A stretch of DNA of 64,000 bases from Chitinophagales bacterium. Its GTDB lineage: Bacteria; Bacteroidota; Bacteroidia; Chitinophagales; LD1. The number at the start of each line of letters is the position of its first letter. Positions within the stretch are counted from its first letter, which is position 1. Positions 1 through 8,127 of the stretch are shown here, piece by piece. The stretch lies in the NCBI GenBank assembly GCA_026129525.1, contig JAHCHW010000004.1, forward strand, positions 1-64,000, written 5' to 3'. The notes beneath the pieces were generated by a model that saw only the letters and a program-made list of their open reading frames with translations, was not told where the DNA came from and made no database searches. A program made the position numbers and the translations under genes.

Positions 1-19
1 GAGCGAATAGCCAACGTTT

Positions 20-61
20 AAACAGAAACTCCTGTCTTAACCAAGACAGGAGTTTCTGTTT
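20..61. terminator. Bidirectional intrinsic terminator
   Basis: A perfect 19-bp inverted repeat (20-38 against 43-61) encloses a 4-base loop AACC. The arms start with AAA and end with TTT, so the hairpin can stop transcription from both sides. It probably ends a gene lying left of the window: frame 1 of bases 1-21 stays open up to a TAA at 19-21, but that stub is too short to identify. Confidence 0.85.
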
Positions 62-166
62 TCTATCAAGTGTGAATTGCGATGGGGAAATCTTGTTTAA
101 TGGAGGGAAAAGAAAATAGTTTCTTTACCGTCAAGAAAAACTAAGGTTAAAGTTTAAAGTAATCGA

Positions 167-3100
167 ATGAAGAAAATTTTTGCTCTAATTCTGATTTGCT
201 TTCTTGCAGAAGGAATCAGTGCACAGAACTACACCATACTTGGCAATGCATCATCGTTAAGTGGATGTAATTGTTTCAGGTTAACACCAAATGCGAATAA
301 TCAGGCGGGTGCTATTTTCCAGAATAATACTATCAATCTTAATAATTCGTTTGATTATACCTTCAATGTATTTCTTGGATGCAACGGTAGCAGCGGTGCC
401 GATGGAATTGTTTTTGTGCTTACGTCTAATCCAAATGGGTTGGGAAATCAAGGAGAGGGAATGGGATATGCCGGGGGTAATCAGCCTTTTTCGTTTGCGG
501 TTGAATTTGATACATGGCAGAACGGTAATGCAGGCGACCCGAGTTTCGATCATATAGGAATAAATTCGGGCGGATTTTATAATCATAATGTAGCGGGACC
601 AGTGCAAGCCTCGGCAAGTTCGGCTATTATTGATGATTGCCAGTGGCATACCGTAAGAATTGTTTGGGATGTTAACTCAAATACCTTTTCAGTTTATTTC
701 GATGGAGTGCTCCGCATAAGCATTGTTATTCCGAATATGGTAGGAACCTATTTTGGCGGCAATCCGATTGTAAATTGGGGTTGGAGCGGTGCAACAGGAG
801 GCGGAACGAACGATCAGCAAGTTTGTGTGTTGAGCACTTCGAATTGGGTGGGTGGAGTAAACTATCAGAGTTGTAATCTTACTGTTCAGTTTTCCGATAT
901 TTCCACCAGCAATATTGGGTCTGTTCAATCGTGGGCATGGACATTTGGCGATGGAGGAACTTCTACACTTCAGAACCCTACACACACATATCCTTCAACA
1001 GGCACTTACAATGTATCGTTAACCATTACCGATAATGCAAGTTGTGCCAATACTTTTACTCATCCTATTACTATCAATCCACCAATTAGTATGACTCCAA
1101 CTATTACGCCTCCGCCTTGCAACGGTGGTTCAAATGGGGGAATTAGTATTGTTCCTTCGGGGGGATTTGGACCCGCGGCAGGTTATGGAGGCTACATGTA
1201 CAGCTGGAGTAACAACACAACACAGTCAAGTTTGATAGGCGCAAGTGCGGGAACATATACCTTAACTGTTACCGATGGAGTTTGCACCAGTACAGCACAA
1301 TACACCATTAACCAGCCACCGCCACTTACTGCTACAACTTCGCATACCGATGCGCCTTGTGGCGGCAACGGAACAGCCACCATTGCTATTTCGGGTGGTA
1401 CACCTCCATACACCGGTGTAAACTGGGCGGGCTTTCCCGGCTACACAGTTTCGTTACCTGCCGGAACTTGGATTGCCGATTTCCATGATGCTAACGGTTG
1501 CTCAGCTTTGCTGCAATACACTGAAACTATTGCACAGTTGCCCTGCGGCATTACTTCGAGTGTTTCGAAAACCAATGTTAGTTGTTTTGGTGGAAACAAC
1601 GGCACCATTACACTTACCATAACCGGCTCTACGCCTCCGGTGAATGTTACATGGAGCAACGGAGCAACAGGTACCTCTATTTCAGGTTTGGCTGCCGGAA
1701 CTTACACATACAATTATTCTGATGGAACACCTTCGCACAGTTTTTCGGGAAGTGTTACCATTACTCAACCGGGGGCTGCAATGGTTGCTTCGTTGAGTAC
1801 GGTAAATATGAGTTGTGCGAATACAAACGATGGACAAGCATTGGCATCGGTACAATCGGGAGGAACACCACCGTACAACTATGCATGGAGTGGAGGGCAG
1901 CCGAATAACCCTTTAGCATCGCCTTTGAGTGCCGGACCGGTAACCGTTACCATTACTGATGCTACAGGATGTACGGCTACTGCAACCGGAACGATTACCG
2001 GACCGCCCACCCTAACCTTAAATGTTACTTCGGTTGATGACAGTTGCTACCAATCGGAAACCGGCAGTGCCACTGCTAATGTGAGTGGCGGTAATCCGCC
2101 TTACACTTACTACTGGAGCAATATTTCATCGGCACAAACCAACCTTAGTTTAGGGATAGGAACTTACACGGTAACAGTTACCGATAACAAAGGATGCACA
2201 ATTACCGGTTCGGCAACTATCAATCAGCCAACACAATTTACGCATACGCTTACTTCGCAAAACATAAATTGCTTTGGTGCGAACACGGGCAGCATTACCG
2301 TTACTCCATCGGGAGGTACACCTGCTTATTCATACACATGGAACCCCGGTACGGCATCGGGAAATAATCCAACGGGATTAAGTGCCGGACAATACAACGT
2401 AACTATTTCCGATAGCAAGAATTGCACGAACGTTGACAGTGTTGTGTTAACGCAACCCGCAGCAGCGCTAAATGTGGTTACATCGCATACTAATGTTACC
2501 TGCTACAACGCCAACAACGGTTCTGTTACTATTACGGTTAGTGGAGGTACCGCACCTTATACTTATCAGGGAAATCCAATTCCGCCCGGAACTACCACAT
2601 TGAACAATCTTCCGCCTGCAACCTATTCGGGAACTTTAACCGATGCCAACGGTTGCACAGCCAGTGTTTCGGAAACCATTACACAACCGCAACCGCAAAG
2701 CGTAACCGTAAACAGCACAAACAATACTTGCAATGGAGGAAACAACGGAACGGCAAGTGCCAACTTTATAAATGCAACAGGTTCGGTAACGTATAACTGG
2801 AGTAACGGACAAAGCGGAGCTAACATCACGGGATTAGTGGCAAATACATACACCGTTACTGCTACCGACCAAAATCAATGCAGTCTTACCGGTTCTGCTA
2901 CCGTTACAGAGCCTGCCGCGCCTGTAATGACAGTTAATATAACCGATGCGGCTTGTTTTGGTGCGAACGGGAGCGCCACTGCAAATCCTACCGGTGGAAC
3001 TACACCATATACATTTACATGGAGCGCAGGCGGTGCTACCACACAAACAGCAAGTTTACCTGCAGGAAGTTATACCGTTACCGCCACCGATGCGTCTTCG

Positions 3101-5059
3101 TGCAATCAAACCGCAGCGTTCAGTATTAATGAGCCGGGGGATATGACGATTCAGGAAACGCATACCGATTTGGATTGCTTTGGCGATGCTGATGGCGATA
3201 TTCAACTAACCGTAACAGGCGGAACTGGACCAAACTATACATACGTGTGGAGCCCGAATGTAAGCACCACCAATTTGGCGGGACTGCTCACAGCCGGCAC
3301 CTACAACATAACTGTTACCGATCAAGCAAACTGCAACAAAACAATTTCAGTTACATTGGTAGAACCTGCACAACCTGTTACGCTTAATGTTCAATCCAAC
3401 AACATTTCGTGCTATGGTGTGTCGGATGGTGCAATTACTATCAATGCCTCTGGCGGAACCCCCGGCTATACTTACACTTGGAATCCGAACATTACTGCAA
3501 CAAACTCCGCTTCGGGATTAGGGCCGGGAACGTACGACATAACGGTTACCGATTCCAAGAATTGTTCGGTTATGCCATCGGTTACTATTTCGCAACCTAA
3601 TCAACCGCTTACGGTTACCCCTTCGCATACCGACTTAACTTGTTTTCAGAGTAACGATGGAACAGTTGATGCAACAGTAAACGGGGGAACATTTCCTTAT
3701 TTCTATACATGGAGTCCGAATATTGGTTCAGGCAACACAGCAAACGGATTGGCAGCAGGCAGTTATGCACTGACTGTTACTGATAACAACGGATGCACCA
3801 ATACTGCTTCGTATGTTCTTGTTCAACCGACACAGGTTACGGTTTCAGAAAATCATATTAATGTGCTTTGCTTTGGCGATGCCACCGGCTCGGCTACCGT
3901 TAATGCTAATGGCGGAACTCCGGGCTACACGTATGTATGGAGTCCGTCAGTAAGCACTACCAACATGGCAAGTAATCTTACAGCAGGCGGATATAATGTA
4001 ACTGTAACGGATGCCAACAACTGCACTGCTTTGCAAATGGTAACTGTTACGCAACCGCCTCTGCTTACAATACAGGCAACACCATCTGCTGCACTTTGCA
4101 ATGGCGATGCCACAGGCTCAATAACAGCATCGGCTGCCGGTGGTGTTACTGCTTACACATTCAGCGCTACCGATGGAACCAACAATTTTAATTCAGCAAG
4201 CGGTTTATTTGCAGCATTACCTGCCGGAACTTACACCGTATCGGTTACTGATAACAACCAATGTGTAAGTTCAACTACGGCTGTTGTTACTGAGCCTGCT
4301 GCTTTAAGTAACACAGTGAACGTTACAAACGCATCTTGTTACCATTATACGAACGGTGTGGTTGCTGTAAGCACAACGGGCGGAGTTCCTGCATTTACCT
4401 ATCTGTTTTCTACAGGAAGCGCCAACAGTTCCGGAGTTTTTGGAGGACTTGGTGCGGGAACGTATGTTGTTACAGTTACTGATGCCAATGGTTGCTCTGT
4501 TACAGAAACGGCAACAGTTACCGAGCCTGATTCGGTTTGGGTAACTGTTACACCAACACCGGTTGAAGTAAAACTGGGCAACGACCTTCAGATTTTACTG
4601 AATACCAATCAAACCGGAAATGTAACGTATCAATGGACTCCGGCATTCGGGTTAAGTTGTTACGATTGTGTCGATCCGGTTTTTATAGGCATTTATTCGC
4701 AACCTTACAATGTTGTTGTAACCAACGAAGACGGCTGTGTGGGAACAGCGCAGTTTGTGGTAACGGTTATTCCTAACTACGATGTATTTATACCCAATGC
4801 GTTTACGCCTAACGGTGATGGAGAAAACGATTACTGGCAAATTTTCGGAAACCTGAATGGGATAAAGCAGTTTGAGATAATGCTGTTTAACCGCATTGGC
4901 GAAAAAGTGTTTGAAAGCAACGACCTTAACTTTAAGTGGGACGGACATTACAAAGGCGTGAAAGTTCCACCGGGGGTGTATGTGTATCATGCCAAATTTG
5001 TTTGGCTCAATAACCACTCTGATAATAAGTACACCGGAAGTTTAACCATACTGCGATAG
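167..5059 (+). CDS. Giant secreted lectin/SprB-repeat adhesin, T9SS cargo
   Basis: Predicted cell-surface or released adhesin of 1,630 residues. A signal peptide (1-19, ending ISAQ) is followed by an L-type-lectin-like domain (about 22-225), with the motif FAVEFDTWQN typical of bacterial legume-lectin folds. Next comes a PKD domain (about 240-305, WTFGDGG and HTYPSTGTYNVSLTI). I then count 15 SprB-type repeats of about 70 residues (about 314-1454), each with a CxG...GG.PpY.y.W..G.....gL.aGtY.vtvtD..gC pattern. A further PKD-like domain and a CHU_C gliding-motility-associated domain (about 1540-1630, NAFTPNGDGENDYW) close the protein. CHU_C domains target proteins to the type IX secretion system. 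It is preceded by an AT-rich 100-bp leader with no clear TAnnTTTG box. Ligand is unknown; carbohydrate binding is inferred from the lectin domain. Confidence 0.88.
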   Translation: MKKIFALILICFLAEGISAQNYTILGNASSLSGCNCFRLTPNANNQAGAIFQNNTINLNNSFDYTFNVFLGCNGSSGADGIVFVLTSNPNGLGNQGEGMGYAGGNQPFSFAVEFDTWQNGNAGDPSFDHIGINSGGFYNHNVAGPVQASASSAIIDDCQWHTVRIVWDVNSNTFSVYFDGVLRISIVIPNMVGTYFGGNPIVNWGWSGATGGGTNDQQVCVLSTSNWVGGVNYQSCNLTVQFSDISTSNIGSVQSWAWTFGDGGTSTLQNPTHTYPSTGTYNVSLTITDNASCANTFTHPITINPPISMTPTITPPPCNGGSNGGISIVPSGGFGPAAGYGGYMYSWSNNTTQSSLIGASAGTYTLTVTDGVCTSTAQYTINQPPPLTATTSHTDAPCGGNGTATIAISGGTPPYTGVNWAGFPGYTVSLPAGTWIADFHDANGCSALLQYTETIAQLPCGITSSVSKTNVSCFGGNNGTITLTITGSTPPVNVTWSNGATGTSISGLAAGTYTYNYSDGTPSHSFSGSVTITQPGAAMVASLSTVNMSCANTNDGQALASVQSGGTPPYNYAWSGGQPNNPLASPLSAGPVTVTITDATGCTATATGTITGPPTLTLNVTSVDDSCYQSETGSATANVSGGNPPYTYYWSNISSAQTNLSLGIGTYTVTVTDNKGCTITGSATINQPTQFTHTLTSQNINCFGANTGSITVTPSGGTPAYSYTWNPGTASGNNPTGLSAGQYNVTISDSKNCTNVDSVVLTQPAAALNVVTSHTNVTCYNANNGSVTITVSGGTAPYTYQGNPIPPGTTTLNNLPPATYSGTLTDANGCTASVSETITQPQPQSVTVNSTNNTCNGGNNGTASANFINATGSVTYNWSNGQSGANITGLVANTYTVTATDQNQCSLTGSATVTEPAAPVMTVNITDAACFGANGSATANPTGGTTPYTFTWSAGGATTQTASLPAGSYTVTATDASSCNQTAAFSINEPGDMTIQETHTDLDCFGDADGDIQLTVTGGTGPNYTYVWSPNVSTTNLAGLLTAGTYNITVTDQANCNKTISVTLVEPAQPVTLNVQSNNISCYGVSDGAITINASGGTPGYTYTWNPNITATNSASGLGPGTYDITVTDSKNCSVMPSVTISQPNQPLTVTPSHTDLTCFQSNDGTVDATVNGGTFPYFYTWSPNIGSGNTANGLAAGSYALTVTDNNGCTNTASYVLVQPTQVTVSENHINVLCFGDATGSATVNANGGTPGYTYVWSPSVSTTNMASNLTAGGYNVTVTDANNCTALQMVTVTQPPLLTIQATPSAALCNGDATGSITASAAGGVTAYTFSATDGTNNFNSASGLFAALPAGTYTVSVTDNNQCVSSTTAVVTEPAALSNTVNVTNASCYHYTNGVVAVSTTGGVPAFTYLFSTGSANSSGVFGGLGAGTYVVTVTDANGCSVTETATVTEPDSVWVTVTPTPVEVKLGNDLQILLNTNQTGNVTYQWTPAFGLSCYDCVDPVFIGIYSQPYNVVVTNEDGCVGTAQFVVTVIPNYDVFIPNAFTPNGDGENDYWQIFGNLNGIKQFEIMLFNRIGEKVFESNDLNFKWDGHYKGVKVPPGVYVYHAKFVWLNNHSDNKYTGSLTILR

Positions 5060-5106
5060 TTTCGGGATAATAGCCATAACATGGTTTCTTATTTTTACCG
5101 GCAATT

Positions 5107-5319
5107 ATGGAAGAAGAATTAGAGCAAGAGAAGAAGGACTACGCTACCATTCAACTAAAACCACGCGGACCGGTTACTATTACCGGCAGTTTTGAAATAA
5201 TTATGGAAGACGGTACCACCTTAGAGAAGCGCGAAAAAGTTTCGTTGTGCCGCTGCGGTATGAGTTTAAAAATGCCGTTTTGCGATGGCGCTCATAAAGC
5301 ACTGGCTTCGTTGTTGTAA
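5107..5319 (+). CDS. CDGSH-type iron-sulfur protein
   Basis: Small (70 residue) soluble protein with the CDGSH signature: CRCG at residues 48-51 and FCDGAH at 59-64. Three cysteines and one histidine can hold a 2Fe-2S cluster as in mitoNEET-type proteins. The N-terminus is acidic (EEELEQEK) and has no signal peptide, so it is probably cytoplasmic. It starts 47 bp after the adhesin gene on the same strand, and its stop lies 5 bp from the convergent phosphatase stop. In bacteria these proteins are thought to act in redox or Fe-S transfer. The exact partner cannot be told from sequence. Confidence 0.85.
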   Translation: MEEELEQEKKDYATIQLKPRGPVTITGSFEIIMEDGTTLEKREKVSLCRCGMSLKMPFCDGAHKALASLL

Positions 5320-5324
5320 ACTTC

Positions 5325-7166
5325 TTATCTGCCTTTAACCATTTGTTGCGTATAGGTTTTGTTGCCGGCAGTAATGCTTACCATGTATGTTCCGGCAGCA
5401 AGTTGTTGCAGCGAAAGTTCGGCATCAAACAAGCCTGATGATGTTGCTGTTTCTGTTTTGGAGTAAACTTTCTTGCCATCTAACGAAGTAACGTTCATTT
5501 CTACTTTACCGGGTTTAAACAAGTAGTACTGTATGCGAACGGTTTCGGTAAACGGATTGGGGAAACACGAAATCATGACCATATCACTCTTCATATCTTT
5601 TACAGAAGAGATAACAGGTGCCAGTGCCGGCAGTGTGCCACGCGGGGTAAGAGGAGAGGAGCATTGGGTAAGGTGATTGGCTCCATCCAAATCGCACCAC
5701 GAAGCAGCCGTGTTTGCAGTAAAATTTTTGGAGGTTATGGTGCTCATGTAAATCCAGTCGCCCTGCACTTTTTGGTTGGTGATATCTAACAACAGATAAC
5801 CGCGCTTGGAAAGTTCGGCATACTTGATGTTCGGGTTAAACGCCTGAATAATGGAAACCGGAACAGTAAACGTGATAAAACTGCCGCTGGTAATACTGGT
5901 GCATACATACTCCACCGCTACCGAGCCGGCACCGGTTGAAGCGGTGTAGCTGTTCAAATCGAGCGGTAAATCGTTTGCCCATGAAGTATGAATGTCGCCC
6001 GTAAGCACTACTACGTTATTGATGTTGTTGTTCTTGATATGCGAAAGAACTTTTGTGCGCTCCGCGGGGTAGCCATCCCATTGGTCCTGGTTTACGGCTA
6101 CGCCTGCAACTTTCAATGGCGATACCATTACCTGATTGCCGATAATTTTCCACTTGGCGGTTGAGTTGGAAAGTTGTTGTTTAAACCATTCCAATTGTGT
6201 AATGCCCAACATGGTTCGATTGGTATCGGTTACGGTTGCGCCCGATGTGCCCGATTGTTTTTCTCTTCCTTCTAAACGCGTATCAATCATAATAAGGTCA
6301 ACTAAATTACCGTACGGTATTACCCGGTGTATGGTATCAACGCTATTGTGAATATCGCGAATGGGCATCCACTCAAAATAAGATTGGCGCGAAAAAGACT
6401 TGCGATCTTCCCAGTAACCTTCCACACTGTCGGTGTGGTTTTGTGCTCCTCCACTCCAACTGTCGTTAGCGCTTTCGTGGTCGTCCCAAACTGCTATAAA
6501 AGGATACTGCTGGTGTACAAGGCGTAAGTCAGGGTCAAGTTTGTAGAATGAGTGGCGAAGTCTGTATTCTTCCAAGGTCATTACTTCTTTGTAAGGCTCC
6601 TGTATGCGCGATGAATCAATGCCGGGGTCAAAGTCATCAGGTCCGTATTCGTAGTAGTAATCGCCTAAGTGAATTACGGCATCCACATCATTTTTTAAGG
6701 CAATATCGCGGTAAGCATTAAAATATCCGCTCTGATAATTTGAACATGCTACCACAGCAAAACGAAGATTGGTAACTCCGCTAACAGGTGCGGTGCGTGT
6801 TCTTCCTTGTATGGAATAAACACCATTGTTACTGAAACGGTAGTAATACCACGTGTTGGGCTGCAAGCCGGTGGCATCAACTTTTACCGTATAATCTTTC
6901 GAAGCATCGGTAGTTACTGTTCCTGAATTTATGATGGTGCCGAAAGTTGTATCGGTTGCAATTTGCCAGCCCACTGTTTCGCTTGCGTTTTGCGAAGTAA
7001 TACGAGTCCAAAGAATTACGCGGTCGCTGAGCGGGTCGCCCGATGCCACACCGTGATAAAAAGGAGCAAGGGCATTGTCCACATCGGCACGCGAAGGTTC
7101 TAAATATTCCTGTGCATGTGCACCGAAAGCGAATGTTGCAAACAGCAGGGGTAAAAACTTCTTCAT
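5325..7166 (-). CDS. phoD: PhoD-family alkaline phosphatase/phosphodiesterase with T9SS sorting domain
   Basis: Secreted metallophosphoesterase of 613 residues. A signal peptide (1-18, GAHAQ) is followed by the N-terminal Fn3-like PhoD domain with FYHGVASGDPLSDRVILWTR. The catalytic domain has HLGDYYYEYG, WDDHES and LTGDIHTSW, the metal-binding signatures of the PhoD family (Ca/Fe enzymes releasing phosphate from mono- and diesters). Residues from about 535 form a T9SS type-A sorting domain (CFPNPFTE, LAAGTYMVSI), so the enzyme is exported and probably surface-bound. The TACCTTCG box 19 bp upstream supports the chosen ATG. Substrate range is not determinable. Confidence 0.88.
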   Translation of the reverse strand: MKKFLPLLFATFAFGAHAQEYLEPSRADVDNALAPFYHGVASGDPLSDRVILWTRITSQNASETVGWQIATDTTFGTIINSGTVTTDASKDYTVKVDATGLQPNTWYYYRFSNNGVYSIQGRTRTAPVSGVTNLRFAVVACSNYQSGYFNAYRDIALKNDVDAVIHLGDYYYEYGPDDFDPGIDSSRIQEPYKEVMTLEEYRLRHSFYKLDPDLRLVHQQYPFIAVWDDHESANDSWSGGAQNHTDSVEGYWEDRKSFSRQSYFEWMPIRDIHNSVDTIHRVIPYGNLVDLIMIDTRLEGREKQSGTSGATVTDTNRTMLGITQLEWFKQQLSNSTAKWKIIGNQVMVSPLKVAGVAVNQDQWDGYPAERTKVLSHIKNNNINNVVVLTGDIHTSWANDLPLDLNSYTASTGAGSVAVEYVCTSITSGSFITFTVPVSIIQAFNPNIKYAELSKRGYLLLDITNQKVQGDWIYMSTITSKNFTANTAASWCDLDGANHLTQCSSPLTPRGTLPALAPVISSVKDMKSDMVMISCFPNPFTETVRIQYYLFKPGKVEMNVTSLDGKKVYSKTETATSSGLFDAELSLQQLAAGTYMVSITAGNKTYTQQMVKGR

Positions 7167-7185
7167 GGTTTTTGTTTTGAGTAGC

Positions 7186-7193
7186 CGAAGGTA
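7186..7193 (-). promoter_or_regulatory. Promoter -7 element (TACCTTCG) of the PhoD gene
   Basis: On the minus strand TACCTTCG lies 19 bp before the phoD ATG. It is one of seven TAnnTTCG boxes placed shortly before starts in this window. No clear TTG -33 partner is visible here. Confidence 0.5.
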
Positions 7194-7259
7194 GAATTTA
7201 AGCGGATGATTTGGTAATTCATTTTTTATGTTCGCTTCAATTCATAAATAAATCACCTT

Positions 7260-8090
7260 ATGATAATAATTGCCGAAAGCGGTTCTACAAAAACCAACTG
7301 GCTTACACAGGAAAAGCAACTGTTTGAAACTATCGGCTTCAATCCAATGTTTCACAGCACCGAGTTTATTTTTGAAGAACTGAATAAAAATGAGGCGCTC
7401 AGGAATGTGCGCCAACAGTTTACCAAAGTGTATTTTTACGGGGCAAGTTGTTCGAGTGCCGAACGCAACAAAATTGTAAGCGATGCGCTGCAACACTTTT
7501 TCGAGAAAGCAACCGTAATTGAAGTTGACCACGACCTTAAAGCTGCTGCGGTAGCAACGTACACCGGTAAACCGGGTATTGCCTGCATATTGGGTACGGG
7601 TTCCAATTCGTGCTTGTATGATGGCAAGAATATACACGAAGAAGTTCCCGCATTGGGTTACGTACTGGGCGATGAAGGAAGTGGTGCGTGGTTTGGCAAA
7701 CGGTTGATGGCACTGTTTCTGTATCACAAGTTACCACCTGCAACTGAAAAGTTGTTTAAGGAAAAGTATAAGCTGGAGAAGGAAAAAATTTTCGACATGG
7801 TTTATCGGCAACTCAATGCTAACCGTGCATTGGCAGTGTATGCAAAGGTGTTAGATGAAAGCCCAGATAAAGACTTTATGAGCGAGTTAGTGAAAGAAGG
7901 CTTCCGCGAGTTTTTTAAATACCATGTAGCATGTTACAAAAACTACGAGCAATATCCTGTGCATTTTGTAGGCTCTATTGCATTTATTTTTAAAACAGAG
8001 TTAGAGGCAGTGGCACAGGAGTTTGGCAGCCGCGTTGGTATTGTTGACCGTAATCCTGTTTACCGTTTGTTGGAATGGCATTTGCGGTGA
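7260..8090 (+). CDS. BadF/BadG-family ATPase, N-acetylglucosamine kinase-like
   Basis: 276-residue sugar-kinase-like protein of the ASKHA fold. Phosphate-1 loop AESGSTKTNW lies at 4-13, phosphate-2 motif ACILGTGSNSCLYDG at about 103-117, and a glycine-rich block LGDEGSGAWFGKRLM near 139-153. These match the BadF/BadG/BcrA/BcrD family, whose soluble members of this length are usually N-acetylglucosamine kinases that feed amino-sugar salvage or peptidoglycan recycling. It stands alone between a divergent phosphatase and a convergent TonB receptor, so context adds nothing. The sugar specificity is inferred from family and length. Confidence 0.8.
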   Translation: MIIIAESGSTKTNWLTQEKQLFETIGFNPMFHSTEFIFEELNKNEALRNVRQQFTKVYFYGASCSSAERNKIVSDALQHFFEKATVIEVDHDLKAAAVATYTGKPGIACILGTGSNSCLYDGKNIHEEVPALGYVLGDEGSGAWFGKRLMALFLYHKLPPATEKLFKEKYKLEKEKIFDMVYRQLNANRALAVYAKVLDESPDKDFMSELVKEGFREFFKYHVACYKNYEQYPVHFVGSIAFIFKTELEAVAQEFGSRVGIVDRNPVYRLLEWHLR

Positions 8091-8127
8091 GCAACGGTTA
8101 ACAAATTAAGTTTGATTTCTATTTTCA

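Noticed and set aside
167..5059. Many open frames on the minus strand of the SprB-type gene (for example 1192-1413, 2623-2853, 4652-5017)
   Set aside because: They are mirror frames of repeated coding sequence, without ribosome sites, family motifs or credible starts.
7242..7727. Minus-strand open frame of 161 codons antisense to the BadF/GlcNAc-kinase-like gene
   Set aside because: It covers a confidently assigned gene with all sugar-kinase motifs; its own peptide shows no domain.
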